This document shows positions 25,560-33,851 of a stretch of 64,000 nucleotides of DNA, in pieces (position 1 is the stretch's first letter; every line of letters begins with the position of its first letter). Source of the DNA: Lacticaseibacillus yichunensis (GTDB lineage Bacteria > Bacillota > Bacilli > Lactobacillales > Lactobacillaceae). Location: contig NZ_RHOG01000001.1 of the NCBI RefSeq assembly GCF_003946405.1, positions 1 through 64,000 of the forward strand. Reading direction: 5' to 3'. Both the position numbers and the translations under genes were made by a program. Under the pieces are notes generated by a model, which saw only the letters and a list, made by a program, of their open reading frames with translations, ran no database searches and was not told the DNA's origin.

Positions 25560-26474
25560 GTGACTTTGATGAAGCAAGGAACGACCATCTTAACGCTCGA
25601 TAACGGCTATCACTTGTGGACCAACACGCAGGGTCAAGGCGATATCCATCTGCTTTGCTTGCACGGCGGCCCCGGTGGCAACCATGAATACTGGGAGAAT
25701 TTTGGCGAACAACTCGCCGACCTTGGCGTGCAGGTCCACATGTACGACCAGCTCGGCAGTTTTTATTCCGACCAACCGGATTATTCCGATCCGGAAACGG
25801 CGGCCAAGTATCTGACGACGGATTATTTCCTGGGTGAAGTCGAAGAAGTCCGGCAAAAGCTCGGGCTGGATCATTTTTACCTGATCGGCCAAAGCTGGGG
25901 CGGTGCGCTGACGCAGCTGTATGCCCTGAAGTATGGCGAGCATCTCAAGGGCGCGATCATCTCGAGCATGATCGACAACATCGATGAATATGTCGTCCAC
26001 ATCAACCAAGTGCGCGAAGACGCCCTGCCGCCTTCAGCCGTTGCCTACATGAAGCAGATCGAAGCGAGTGGCGACTGGAAGGATCCGCAGTACCAGGCGT
26101 ATGTCGACGTTCTGAACAAGGGCTATGTCGATCGCAAGCAGCCGCCTGCGATCAGCCACTTGATCGACACCACCGGCACCGCGGTCTACAACGCGTTCCA
26201 AGGCGACAACGAATTTGTTGTGACCGGCAAGCTGAAGGACTGGGACATCCGCGACCAGATTCACAACATCACCGTGCCGACCCTTCTGACATTTGGCGAG
26301 CACGAAACGATGCCCGTTGCCTCTGCCCAGCGCATGGCCGAAGTAATTCCGCACGCGCGCCTGGTCACCACTCCAAACGGCGGACACCACCACATGATCG
26401 ACAACGCGCCTGTTTATTTCGAGCATCTCAAGCAATTCATTACCGATGTCGAAAACGGCACCTTCAACGATTGA
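25560..26474 (+). CDS. pip: Proline iminopeptidase (alpha/beta hydrolase)
   Basis: A 304-residue serine peptidase that removes N-terminal proline from peptides, part of peptide use in lactic acid bacteria. The oxyanion motif is HGGPGGNHEYW (~residue 35), the nucleophile elbow GQSWGG (Ser ~111), and the catalytic His is in NGGHHHMIDNAP. Acid residue probably in LLTFGEHETM. Start choice is between GTG at 25560 (AAGGAA five bases upstream) and ATG at 25569; I keep the GTG. Single gene followed by a terminator. Confidence 0.92.
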   Translation: MTLMKQGTTILTLDNGYHLWTNTQGQGDIHLLCLHGGPGGNHEYWENFGEQLADLGVQVHMYDQLGSFYSDQPDYSDPETAAKYLTTDYFLGEVEEVRQKLGLDHFYLIGQSWGGALTQLYALKYGEHLKGAIISSMIDNIDEYVVHINQVREDALPPSAVAYMKQIEASGDWKDPQYQAYVDVLNKGYVDRKQPPAISHLIDTTGTAVYNAFQGDNEFVVTGKLKDWDIRDQIHNITVPTLLTFGEHETMPVASAQRMAEVIPHARLVTTPNGGHHHMIDNAPVYFEHLKQFITDVENGTFND

Positions 26475-26476
26475 TT

Positions 26477-26509
26477 CAAAAAGCCGAGCAGCGATGCTCG
26501 ACTTTTTTT
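26477..26509 (+). terminator. pip: Terminator of pip
   Basis: CGAGCA (26485-26490) and TGCTCG (26495-26500) form a short stem preceded by A residues and followed by seven T residues. Confidence 0.8.
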
Positions 26510-26606
26510 GTTCGCTGATGGCGCCGGCTCGCACATCCGGCTCCTGCACTGAGGCGGATTGTTCTATAATAGAAGCAACTCGACTTCTCACAAGGGGGCC
26601 ATTTGA

Positions 26607-27437
26607 ATGAAAAAAGCACTCATTGCACTGCCACTGGCGCTGCTTCTGATCAGCGCGGCCGGTTGCTCGACCAGCAGCAAGGACACGGCCAGTCGCGCGA
26701 AAAATTCTACCAGCGCGGTCAAAAAAGCAAAAGCAAGCAGCTCAAGCGAGGCATCGAGCAGCGATGTAAGTAAAACGTCCAGCACCAAAAAAGCTGAAGA
26801 ATCCAGCAGCAAACCCGCCACGCCAGCCGAGCAGTTCAGCAGTTTAAACACCAATATCGGTGCGGTCCTGCCAGGGTCGCTGTTGCCAACCGATTTTGCC
26901 TTCACTGCCAAGCAGTGGGTCAATGCGACGACCACCGGCACCATTCGTAATTACACGATCAGCTACAGCGAAGGCAAGCAGGCGCTCGCCTTGAACGACG
27001 CCAGTTTGCAATCCGCCAAGCCGGTGCTCAAACTGACGAAAAAGACGTATGCCAGCGTCAATGCGGCGCAGGATGACATCAATTATCATCCCGTTCAAAG
27101 CGGCCTGCCGACTGTCGCTCTGGGCGATGGCATCACCGGCGTTCGCGAAGGCGCAGCCGGCACGAGTTACGTGACCTGGGCAGAGGGCAACTGGTCGATC
27201 ACGGTCAGCGCCTCAAATGTCGCGAAGCAAGATCCCCTGCCGCTGGCGAAAAAAGCAGTCGCGTATTTTGCCGATCACGCACTGCCGGTTCCGGATGGAC
27301 CGGCTTCGGTTCAGCTGGTGGCCGCCGCTTCGGATGACCTCAGCAATGTGATTCAGTGGCGCAAGGGCGCGGTGGGCTACACCGCAAGCGGGACGGATGC
27401 GATGAAATTGTTGCAGGCCGCCGTGTCGATCAAGTAG
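26607..27437 (+). CDS. Secreted lipoprotein of unknown function
   Basis: A 276-residue protein with a type II signal peptide (MKKALIALPLALLLISAAGC; lipobox SAAGC) followed by a Ser/Lys/Glu-rich linker of ~60 residues and a compact domain from ~80 to the end. The domain (TGTIRNYTISYSEGKQALAL onward) looks beta-rich; I do not recognise it. The start follows AAGGGGG, and a TATAAT sits ~45 bases upstream at 26561-26566. It precedes the histidine phosphatase by 46 bases on the same strand, so they may share a transcript. Confidence 0.75.
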   Translation: MKKALIALPLALLLISAAGCSTSSKDTASRAKNSTSAVKKAKASSSSEASSSDVSKTSSTKKAEESSSKPATPAEQFSSLNTNIGAVLPGSLLPTDFAFTAKQWVNATTTGTIRNYTISYSEGKQALALNDASLQSAKPVLKLTKKTYASVNAAQDDINYHPVQSGLPTVALGDGITGVREGAAGTSYVTWAEGNWSITVSASNVAKQDPLPLAKKAVAYFADHALPVPDGPASVQLVAAASDDLSNVIQWRKGAVGYTASGTDAMKLLQAAVSIK

Positions 27438-27483
27438 GCCGATTTTTCGACTCAATGACCCATTCGTTTAATGGAGGAAATAA

Positions 27484-28161
27484 ATGAAAACAGTGACGGT
27501 ATACCTCGTGCGCCATGGTAAGACGTGGTTCAACACGTTCAATCGGATGCAGGGCTGGAGCGATTCGCCCCTGACCGAAGACGGCATCGCAGACGCGAAA
27601 CGCGCCGGCCAAGTTCTGCGCAACATCACGTTCACTCACGCGTATTCCAGCGACACGATGCGCGCGCAAAATACGGCCAAGACCATTCTTGAGGCCAACT
27701 TGAACTCCGCCGTGCCGTTGACCGTCACGCCATTTTTCCGCGAGCAGTTCTACGGCTATTACGAAGGCCAGGATTCGGCGGAGAGCTGGTACGCGGTCGG
27801 CGCGCCGCATGGGGCACCGAGCCTGAAAGCCATCATCGATCAATACGGCGTGGATGCCAGCAAGGACTTCATGCACGACGCCGATCCATTCGGCGCCGCG
27901 GAAGACGCGATCACCTATTGGACGCGCCTGCAAAAAGGATTCAAGCTACTGCGGGCGGACAACCAAAATGGCGACAATGTCCTGCTGGTCACACACGGCA
28001 CGACGATTCGCAGTATCGTCGATAAATTCGGCAAAACGGACGGCTTCAAGGTCACCGACTCGCCGAAAAACGGATCGATCTCGCGCATCGCGTTGACCGA
28101 TGAAGGCATCAAGGTGCTCAGCTTCAACCAACTGAAGCTGGAGCCGGGACTGCTGAAGTAA
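27484..28161 (+). CDS. Histidine phosphatase family protein
   Basis: A 225-residue phosphoglycerate-mutase-like phosphatase. The catalytic motif is LVRHGKTWFN (His ~10), with GWSDSPLTEDG downstream, the acid residue in FFREQFYGYYEG, and the second His in VTHGTTIRSI. These features fit the branch of broad phosphatases rather than glycolytic mutase. A GGAGG site precedes the ATG. Followed by a strong terminator and convergent with marR. Confidence 0.88.
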   Translation: MKTVTVYLVRHGKTWFNTFNRMQGWSDSPLTEDGIADAKRAGQVLRNITFTHAYSSDTMRAQNTAKTILEANLNSAVPLTVTPFFREQFYGYYEGQDSAESWYAVGAPHGAPSLKAIIDQYGVDASKDFMHDADPFGAAEDAITYWTRLQKGFKLLRADNQNGDNVLLVTHGTTIRSIVDKFGKTDGFKVTDSPKNGSISRIALTDEGIKVLSFNQLKLEPGLLK

Positions 28162-28171
28162 GACGAAACGC

Positions 28172-28225
28172 AAAAATGACATGTCAGCGCTCAACCGGTT
28201 TGGTGAGTGGGGCATGTCATTTTTT
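28172..28225 (+). terminator. Terminator of the phosphatase gene
   Basis: AAAAATGACATG and CATGTCATTTTT, separated by ~29 bases, form a perfect stem flanked by A and T runs. It can act in both directions. Confidence 0.8.
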
Positions 28226-28268
28226 ATGTTGATCATTGATCGCATACGGAAAAATTCGAGCTGACGTT

Positions 28269-28342
28269 GGAGGCCAAGTTAGCCGCTCAGACCTAAACGC
28301 CCCGGTCCGCACCCTTTTCAGTCGGGCTCCGGTCCGCACCCT
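28269..28342 (+). repeat. Hairpin repeat family, truncated elements B1 and B2
   Basis: B1 (28269-28315) is only the right half of an element (GAGGCCAAGTTAGC to CGCACCCT). B2 (28319-28342) is a 24-bp end-to-end fusion of the conserved left end CAGTCGGGCTCCGG with the right end TCCGCACCCT. The last base touches the marR stop codon. Confidence 0.7.
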
Positions 28343-28770
28343 TATTCTTCGAGCGCCGCTTTGATCAGGTCGAGGTTGCGGGCCAGTGCCTTGCGTTCGT
28401 TTGCTGGAACGGCCGCGCGGACCTTATCTTCTAAGTCGCTGAAGATCGTCGTGATCTGGTCGATCAGCTTTTGGCCGGCCGGGGCGATGTACAGCTGCTT
28501 CACGCGCTCATTTTCAGCTGGCACTTCGCGTCTGAGGTAACCGGCTTGAACGAGACTCTTCAACATATTTGTCACAGTCGCGTCTTGGCGACCCAGATAA
28601 TGGGCCGCCTCTTTTTGTAAACAGCCGGGATGCGCGGCAACGAATTGCAATAAGCGCGCCTGCTGGACATTCAGGTGCAGTGCCTTGAGCTGCTCATGGA
28701 TCAAGCTTGCCTCGGCAACCACGGTCTCATGCAAGCGGTCGGATAAGTTCTGTGGATCGTTTGTCTTCAT
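28342..28770 (-). CDS. MarR-family transcriptional regulator
   Basis: A 142-residue winged-helix regulator. The recognition region is QKEAAHYLGRQDATVTNMLK (~50-72), the wing is YLRREVPAENERVKQLYI, and the C-terminal helices form the dimer interface. It is divergent from an OB-fold protein, an MFS drug pump and a micro membrane protein. It most likely represses that operon and responds to a compound the pump removes. Confidence 0.9.
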   Translation of the reverse strand: MKTNDPQNLSDRLHETVVAEASLIHEQLKALHLNVQQARLLQFVAAHPGCLQKEAAHYLGRQDATVTNMLKSLVQAGYLRREVPAENERVKQLYIAPAGQKLIDQITTIFSDLEDKVRAAVPANERKALARNLDLIKAALEE

Positions 28771-28876
28771 TATATGTCATCACTTTCCATCAATTTCTAC
28801 TAACAGTATAGCCATTAAAGAGTTGTCATTCAAAGTAAAGTCGCAAGAAAGATACTTGTGTTTTTAATTTTTAGCA

Positions 28877-28932
28877 TTGACAACATTCGTATTGAAAACT
28901 AAACTAGGTCTCGTTAACTGTTGTATTAACAA
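28877..28932 (+). promoter_or_regulatory. Promoter and likely MarR operator of the pump operon
   Basis: TTGACA (28877-28882) and TAAACT (28900-28905) are 17 bases apart. The palindrome TTGTATTAACAA at 28921-28932 lies just after the expected transcription start, a usual place for a MarR operator. Confidence 0.6.
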
Positions 28933-28955
28933 TCTTATAAATTGGAGTGATCGTG

Positions 28956-29237
28956 ATGTTCAACCTTGAAGAAACCGCGCTTTACAATAGCTTTTACGCT
29001 GGGGAGAGTCCCTACAACGACGCCATCGTGACTGTCACCGGCACCGTTTCTTACGTCGGCCCGGACTCTTATGGGCTTCCCTGCGTCGAATTTGGGGATG
29101 TCACAACCGGCACCGCGCGGGTCGCCTGCGTGATCGGCGACACCGGCCTAACAGTCGGCGAGCGTGCGGCGATCATTGGCCATATCGAAGGGTTCACGCA
29201 AGGCATGGTCGTCTTAAAACACTGCCGGCTTGGGTAA
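28956..29237 (+). CDS. Small OB-fold (tRNA_anti-like) protein
   Basis: A 93-residue protein. VTVTGTVSYVGPDSYGLPCV, VACVIGDTGLTVGERAAIIG and MVVLKHCRLG match the beta-strand pattern of tRNA_anti-like OB-fold proteins. The ATG at 28956 has TTGGAG eight bases upstream; upstream GTG codons have no site. As the first gene of a MarR-controlled operon it might bind a small molecule or nucleic acid, but no activity is known. Confidence 0.65.
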   Translation: MFNLEETALYNSFYAGESPYNDAIVTVTGTVSYVGPDSYGLPCVEFGDVTTGTARVACVIGDTGLTVGERAAIIGHIEGFTQGMVVLKHCRLG

Positions 29238-29269
29238 GGCCACCATCAAATGAGAAAGGATCTGATCAG

Positions 29270-30694
29270 ATGACACGATCTGTCGATAATGCGGGCCGAC
29301 CATTCAACCGGACCCTGTTTACCATCGTGGTCCTGATCGGGATGTTTGCGAGCAACATCAACCAGACGATCTTAGCCGTTGCTCAGCCGACCTTGATGCA
29401 GGCGTTTCACATTCCTGCTTCTTCGGCGCAGTGGCTGTCGACGAGTTATTCCCTGATCATCGGGGTCATGACGCCGGTGACCGCCTGGCTGGCCGACAAT
29501 AAGAGTTCAAAGACGCTTTTTGAATGGGCGATGGGCTTTTTCCTGCTCGGCACCACGCTTTGTTATTTCGCCAACAGTTTTGCGGCCCTGCTCGGCGGCC
29601 GGATGATTCAGGCGGTCGGCGGGGCGCTGTTGGCCGGCATCGGCACCACCATGCTTTACTCGGTGTACCCACTTGGCCAGCGCGGCACCGTTTCGGCACT
29701 GATGGGGCTAGTGTTTGGCCTTGCCCCAGCAATCGGCCCCACTTTTTCCGGCTGGGTGATCGACCGCTTTGAATGGCATGACATCTTTGGCATCTTGCTG
29801 CCGCTTTTGGCGGTGGCGTTTGTGCTCGGATTGTATGGCCTGCGCAGCGTCGTCATGGTCAACCGGGCAAAATTGGACTGGCCTTCTGTTTTTCTGTCAG
29901 CGTTCGGATTTGGCAGCCTGCTGTATGGCTTTGCGGTGGTCGGCACGCGCGGCTGGCTCGACTGGCAGGTGCTCGGCGGTATTTTCTGCGGCGCGGTCTT
30001 GGTCGCCTGGTTCATTTGGCGGCAATTACATATCTCGGCGCCCATCTTGAAAATGACGATCTTCAAGGCGCCCACCTATCGCATCGCCGTCGTGATCACG
30101 GCGCTGTCGCAAATTGCGTTTGCGGGCTTTGAATTCGTCCTACCGCTATACCTTCAAACCGTGCGCGGCCTGTCCGCGATGAGCTCCGGCATGTGCTTGA
30201 TCTTAGGTGCGCTGGTCAATGCCGCGATGAGCCCTGTGACGGGTTACGTCTTCGATCATTACAACGCCCCGCGCATGATCAAGGCCGGGCTGCTCATCAT
30301 GTTGCTGGGAACGATTCCGTTTGCGTTTGTCACCGCGCAAACGCCGGTCGTCACGGTCGTCTTACTTTACGCGATTCGCAGCCTGGGCTTTTCGGCGGTG
30401 CAAATGCCGATCACCACACTGGGCATCAACGTGTTGCCACCGGCATTGATCTCGCATGGTAGCTCAGGCAACAACATGATGCGCTACACGGCCAGCGCGA
30501 TCGGCACCGCGATCTTGATCTCCGTGCAGCAAAATGTCGCCAACACCCAAGCCGGGCATGTGGCGACACTGGCCGATCCGCGTGCTCTGCTGAGCGGCTA
30601 TCACGTCGCATTCACGCTGGTCGCTGTTTTATTGATCATCGCGTTGGTCACAGCGCTTCGCCTCTCTTCTAAGGATAAGGAGGCGCGCGCATGA
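29270..30694 (+). CDS. MFS multidrug transporter, DHA2 type
   Basis: A 474-residue drug:proton antiporter with about 14 membrane helices. MFASNINQTILAVAQPTLMQ and WLSTSYSLIIGVMTPVTAWL are typical of the EmrB/QacA branch, with the motif A region WLADNKSSKTLFEW and the antiporter motif C-like GLAPAIGPTFSGWVID. It follows the OB-fold gene by 32 bases and overlaps the next micro-gene as ATGA. Its export substrate is unknown; control by the adjacent MarR is likely. Confidence 0.92.
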   Translation: MTRSVDNAGRPFNRTLFTIVVLIGMFASNINQTILAVAQPTLMQAFHIPASSAQWLSTSYSLIIGVMTPVTAWLADNKSSKTLFEWAMGFFLLGTTLCYFANSFAALLGGRMIQAVGGALLAGIGTTMLYSVYPLGQRGTVSALMGLVFGLAPAIGPTFSGWVIDRFEWHDIFGILLPLLAVAFVLGLYGLRSVVMVNRAKLDWPSVFLSAFGFGSLLYGFAVVGTRGWLDWQVLGGIFCGAVLVAWFIWRQLHISAPILKMTIFKAPTYRIAVVITALSQIAFAGFEFVLPLYLQTVRGLSAMSSGMCLILGALVNAAMSPVTGYVFDHYNAPRMIKAGLLIMLLGTIPFAFVTAQTPVVTVVLLYAIRSLGFSAVQMPITTLGINVLPPALISHGSSGNNMMRYTASAIGTAILISVQQNVANTQAGHVATLADPRALLSGYHVAFTLVAVLLIIALVTALRLSSKDKEARA

Positions 30695-30837
30695 TCTGGG
30701 CACTGACAATCTGCATCCTGGTCTTCTTCTTTTCCACCCTGTTTAGCAAGACCCCTGCCCCGCGCTGGCAACGCGGACTGGCCCTTACTTCCGGGTGTCT
30801 GTGCGTCATCCTCAGCTTGGCGCTTTGCCTTAGCTGA
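30691..30837 (+). CDS. 48-residue membrane protein coupled to the MFS pump
   Basis: The ATG at 30691 overlaps the MFS stop codon (ATGA) and has AAGGAGG about 9 bases upstream. The product has two hydrophobic segments (ALTICILVFFFSTLF and TSGCLCVILSLALCL) separated by a short basic PRWQRG loop, a small helical hairpin. The tight coupling suggests an accessory subunit or stabiliser of the pump. Confidence 0.65.
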   Translation: MIWALTICILVFFFSTLFSKTPAPRWQRGLALTSGCLCVILSLALCLS

Positions 30838-30850
30838 CCAGGCCCCACGC

Positions 30851-30900
30851 AAAAAAGGAACTAGAAACCGTGTCAATGTTGCGGTTTCTAGTTCCTTTTT
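30851..30900 (+). terminator. Terminator of the MFS operon
   Basis: A ~19-bp perfect inverted repeat (AAAAAGGAACTAGAAACCG and its complement) with A and T flanks, 13 bases after the last stop codon. It can also serve the convergent ABC operon. Confidence 0.9.
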
Positions 30901-31001
30901 GAGTACAGACGCTGTGGCTCGGCGCCATGTGCGTCCTATTTTGGGGCAGACACACGAGCTGGCGTGCGACTGGTGCCTATTTTTCGATAAAAACAGCCTG
31001 C

Positions 31002-32819
31002 TTACCTGCGCCCGCCCAGATCTTTGGTGATGACGATGCTTTGATACAGCCAGGTCGTCAAGGCGTAATACAGGCCGTATAGCACGAGGAAGATCGTGAA
31101 TGGCAGCCACAGCCCATCATAAGGATCGGCAAGCAGTGCCTTGAACAACTGGAGACCAAACAGCACGTGGATCACGCCGAGTAGCCCTGGGAAAAGGAAC
31201 AGCGCGCCGATCTCTTCGGCAATCGACTTGCGCAGCAGTGCCGGCCGCACCCCAATCTTTTGCAGCATCAGGTACCGCTGCTTGTCGTAGTTGGCCCCCG
31301 ACAGGATCTTGAACATCAACGTCGAAGCAAGCATGGCCAAAAATGCGATACCAAGGAAGAAGCCCATGAACGCAAGACCCCCGTACATACTGGTGATCAA
31401 GGCGTACGTGCCGAATTTTTGGCCATTGGTCATGCTATCCGGCTTGAAGCCAAGGCGCTTGTCCTGCGTTTTGACCAGGGCCTCGATGCGATCGTAATTC
31501 GCGCTGAAATCGGCGACTTGATACGTGATTACCTGGTAAGGCTGGCCGGCCAGCGCGGCAAACCGGGCGTCTGAAACGACCGTGAAGCTCTTGCCACTAT
31601 CCACCGGCCGCATGAACTCGGTCATGTTGCTAGAATTCTCGGCGACCTTTGTCTTAAAATTCGTCGCGGTGACCTTTTCGATCGAGGACTGGCCCAAGGA
31701 ACGGAAAACAGGAAATTCCAGTGGATGCGCGTTAAGTTCAGAGGCCTTGAAGTAGATGTTGGTGCCATCGGCCTTTTGCGTATAAACGACCTTGGCCTTG
31801 AGCCCGGACAGCTTGTTGGCATCGGCTTTTTCCTTGGCCGTCGGGGCGACTTGCACTAGGTCATAGGCGTCCTGGGCCTTAGCGATCTGCGGAATCGCCC
31901 GCTGGAAGCCGAGGCCGACGGTGATGGCCCCAAGCGCCAAGGCGAAAAGAATCGAGACCACCGCCAGAATTTTCGTGTAATCGCGAATACGGAAGCTCAG
32001 CTGACTCAGGGTGAAGGTGTGCAATTGGCGGGAAGCGAAGCGTTTGTTTTTCTTCAGCAAACCCACCAAAAAGACGAGCGTCGCATTGAACATGAAGTAA
32101 CTGCCCAAGACGATCGTCACCAGCGCCAGGCCGATGCCGGAAAGCCCGAGCTTGTTGACGGCCGCCATCGCCCAGTAGCCGATCGCAAGCAGGCCGATGC
32201 CAAGCAGTGCCTGAATCAACAGCAAAACCGGCTTGGTGCGCAGGCGATTTGGCGTTTGCGCCGCGTGAAGTAGGGTCAAGATCTTCGTTTTGATCAGGCT
32301 GCGCGCGTTGAACAAAGCCGCCAGGATGAACAGGACCACGAAGAAGACAAAGGTCCACAGCACCGCCGGCCACCAGAGCGGCGAAAAGCCCGGCGCGCTG
32401 GAATGCAACATACCCAGCAGCACATGGCCGGCCGCGGTGGTCAGGCCGATGCCCAGCAAGGTCCCGACTGCCGTAGCCAACACGCCCACGGTGACAGTCT
32501 CAACGAAGATGAGTTGGGCGATCTTGCTGGATTTTGCCCCGAGCATCATGAACATCGCGTAGTCGCGCTGGCGCATGCTCATCAGAAACGAATTGGCGTA
32601 AACGATGTAGACCAAGGTGATGATCGCCAGCAGGACCTCGCCGAACATGAAGATGAACGTGGTCATCGACAGCGGTGAGTTGCTGGTCAAAAACGTCTTA
32701 TTCGTCGCAAGCGCCAGAAACATGTAGAACACGGCGCTGGCGATGACCAGGCCGGAAAATAGGACGGTGTAGTCGCGCAGGCGTGAGCGAATGCCGCCTA
32801 ATGCTAATTTGCGTAACAA
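31002..32819 (-). CDS. FtsX-type ABC transporter permease, BceB-like
   Basis: A 605-residue permease with the BceB layout: about ten helices and one large extracytoplasmic domain between helices 7 and 8 (roughly residues 305-485, from IPQIAKAQDAYDLVQ to GFKPDSMTNG). FtsX-like halves are visible around FIFMFGEVLLAIITLVYIVY and IAFLAMLASTLMFKILSG. BceAB systems export or free cell-envelope targets from peptide antibiotics such as bacitracin. No two-component system lies beside it here. It follows its ATPase by 13 bases. Confidence 0.85.
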   Translation of the reverse strand: MLRKLALGGIRSRLRDYTVLFSGLVIASAVFYMFLALATNKTFLTSNSPLSMTTFIFMFGEVLLAIITLVYIVYANSFLMSMRQRDYAMFMMLGAKSSKIAQLIFVETVTVGVLATAVGTLLGIGLTTAAGHVLLGMLHSSAPGFSPLWWPAVLWTFVFFVVLFILAALFNARSLIKTKILTLLHAAQTPNRLRTKPVLLLIQALLGIGLLAIGYWAMAAVNKLGLSGIGLALVTIVLGSYFMFNATLVFLVGLLKKNKRFASRQLHTFTLSQLSFRIRDYTKILAVVSILFALALGAITVGLGFQRAIPQIAKAQDAYDLVQVAPTAKEKADANKLSGLKAKVVYTQKADGTNIYFKASELNAHPLEFPVFRSLGQSSIEKVTATNFKTKVAENSSNMTEFMRPVDSGKSFTVVSDARFAALAGQPYQVITYQVADFSANYDRIEALVKTQDKRLGFKPDSMTNGQKFGTYALITSMYGGLAFMGFFLGIAFLAMLASTLMFKILSGANYDKQRYLMLQKIGVRPALLRKSIAEEIGALFLFPGLLGVIHVLFGLQLFKALLADPYDGLWLPFTIFLVLYGLYYALTTWLYQSIVITKDLGGRR

Positions 32820-32832
32820 AGCGCGTCCTCCT

Positions 32833-33588
32833 TTACTGCTGGAATGTGCCGACGGTCGTCAAGATGCGGTGGTAAAAATCTTCCTGCGATTCCTCGCCGC
32901 GCACTAATTCCTGCCCGATCTGGCCATCCTTGATGAATAAAATACGCTTGGCGTAACTGGCGGAAAACGCGTCATGAGTCACCAACAGAATCGACACATG
33001 CTGGTCGCGATTGAGGTCGGCCATGGTGTCGAGCAACTCCCGCGCGGACTGGCTGTCCAGTGCCCCGGTCGGCTCATCGCCAAACAAAATGGCGGGTTGT
33101 TGCACCAAGGCACGCGCCGCGGCCACCCGCTGCTTTTGCCCACCGGACAGCTCCGTTGGGTAATGATCCAGCACCGCGGCGATGCCCAGCGTTTGGGCGA
33201 TCGCGTCGACGGCCTGTTGCTGCTTTTTGTGCGGCGCGTTTTGGAGCGCCAGCGGCAAAGCGATATTTTCCCGTGCGGTCAGGTTTTCCAGCAAGTTGAA
33301 GTCTTGGAAAATAAAGCCGACTTGCTTGGCGCGAAAATCGGCCAGGGCATCCCCTTTCAAGCCGGTGACGTCTTCGCCATTGATATGCACATCGCCGGTG
33401 GTCGCCTGATCAAGCGTACTTAAAATGTTGAGCAGGGTCGTTTTGCCTGAGCCACTGGCCCCCATGATCTCGACAAACTCACCGGGCGTGACATCAAAGG
33501 TCACCCCGCGCAGTGCCTGGGTCTGCTTTTCATTGTTCTTGCCATACGTCTTCGTCACGTTTTTCACGCTGACAACTGGTTGTGCCAT
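32833..33588 (-). CDS. ABC transporter ATPase, BceA/MacB-like
   Basis: A 251-residue nucleotide-binding subunit. Walker A is MGASGSGKTTLL, the signature LSGGQKQR, Walker B ILFGDEPTGALDS and the switch His is in LLVTHD. The ADFRAKQVGFIFQDFNLL Q-loop is typical of the LolD/MacB/BceA branch that pairs with FtsX permeases. The ATG at 33588 has GGAGG nearby. First gene of the two-gene operon. Confidence 0.93.
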   Translation of the reverse strand: MAQPVVSVKNVTKTYGKNNEKQTQALRGVTFDVTPGEFVEIMGASGSGKTTLLNILSTLDQATTGDVHINGEDVTGLKGDALADFRAKQVGFIFQDFNLLENLTARENIALPLALQNAPHKKQQQAVDAIAQTLGIAAVLDHYPTELSGGQKQRVAAARALVQQPAILFGDEPTGALDSQSARELLDTMADLNRDQHVSILLVTHDAFSASYAKRILFIKDGQIGQELVRGEESQEDFYHRILTTVGTFQQ

Positions 33589-33666
33589 GATGTTCCTCCA
33601 TTCATTTATCACTGAGGCTATCGTACCGCACTTGGCCGCGCTGTGCCGTATCGCTTCGGTCACCCG

Positions 33667-33684
33667 TCTTACATCCGCGTAAGA
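33667..33684. promoter_or_regulatory. Palindromic site between the BceAB-like operon and the permease
   Basis: TCTTAC-N6-GTAAGA is a perfect dyad in the divergent region, about 80 bases upstream of the ATPase start. It resembles a regulator operator. Which gene it serves is not known. Confidence 0.35.
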
Positions 33685-33708
33685 ATGACCGTTTGCTTTA
33701 AGAAAATC

Positions 33709-33737
33709 TTTAATCTCCTGCCCATTTTCGGTACAAT
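33709..33737 (+). promoter_or_regulatory. Promoter of the permease leader
   Basis: TTTAAT (33709-33714) and TACAAT (33732-33737) with a 17-base spacer, about 45 bases before the leader ORF. Confidence 0.5.
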
Positions 33738-33782
33738 AGGGCGACTGTTTTATTGCACATTTCAGTAAGGGAGGTATTCACC

Positions 33783-33824
33783 ATGCGCCGAAACAAAGCG
33801 CCGGGCAGCCAACGTGTTGACTGA
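33783..33824 (+). CDS. 13-codon leader peptide upstream of the amino acid permease
   Basis: ATG at 33783 with AAGGGAGG about 8 bases upstream, a site stronger than that of the permease itself. It encodes MRRNKAPGSQRVD and stops at TGA 27 bases before the permease GTG. The upstream sequence AAGGGAGGNANTCNNC-ATGCGC closely resembles the hflX leader in this window. No terminator hairpin follows, so any effect would be on translation or reinitiation. Confidence 0.5.
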   Translation: MRRNKAPGSQRVD

Positions 33825-33851
33825 CACAATGGCACGCGGAGGAAACACATA

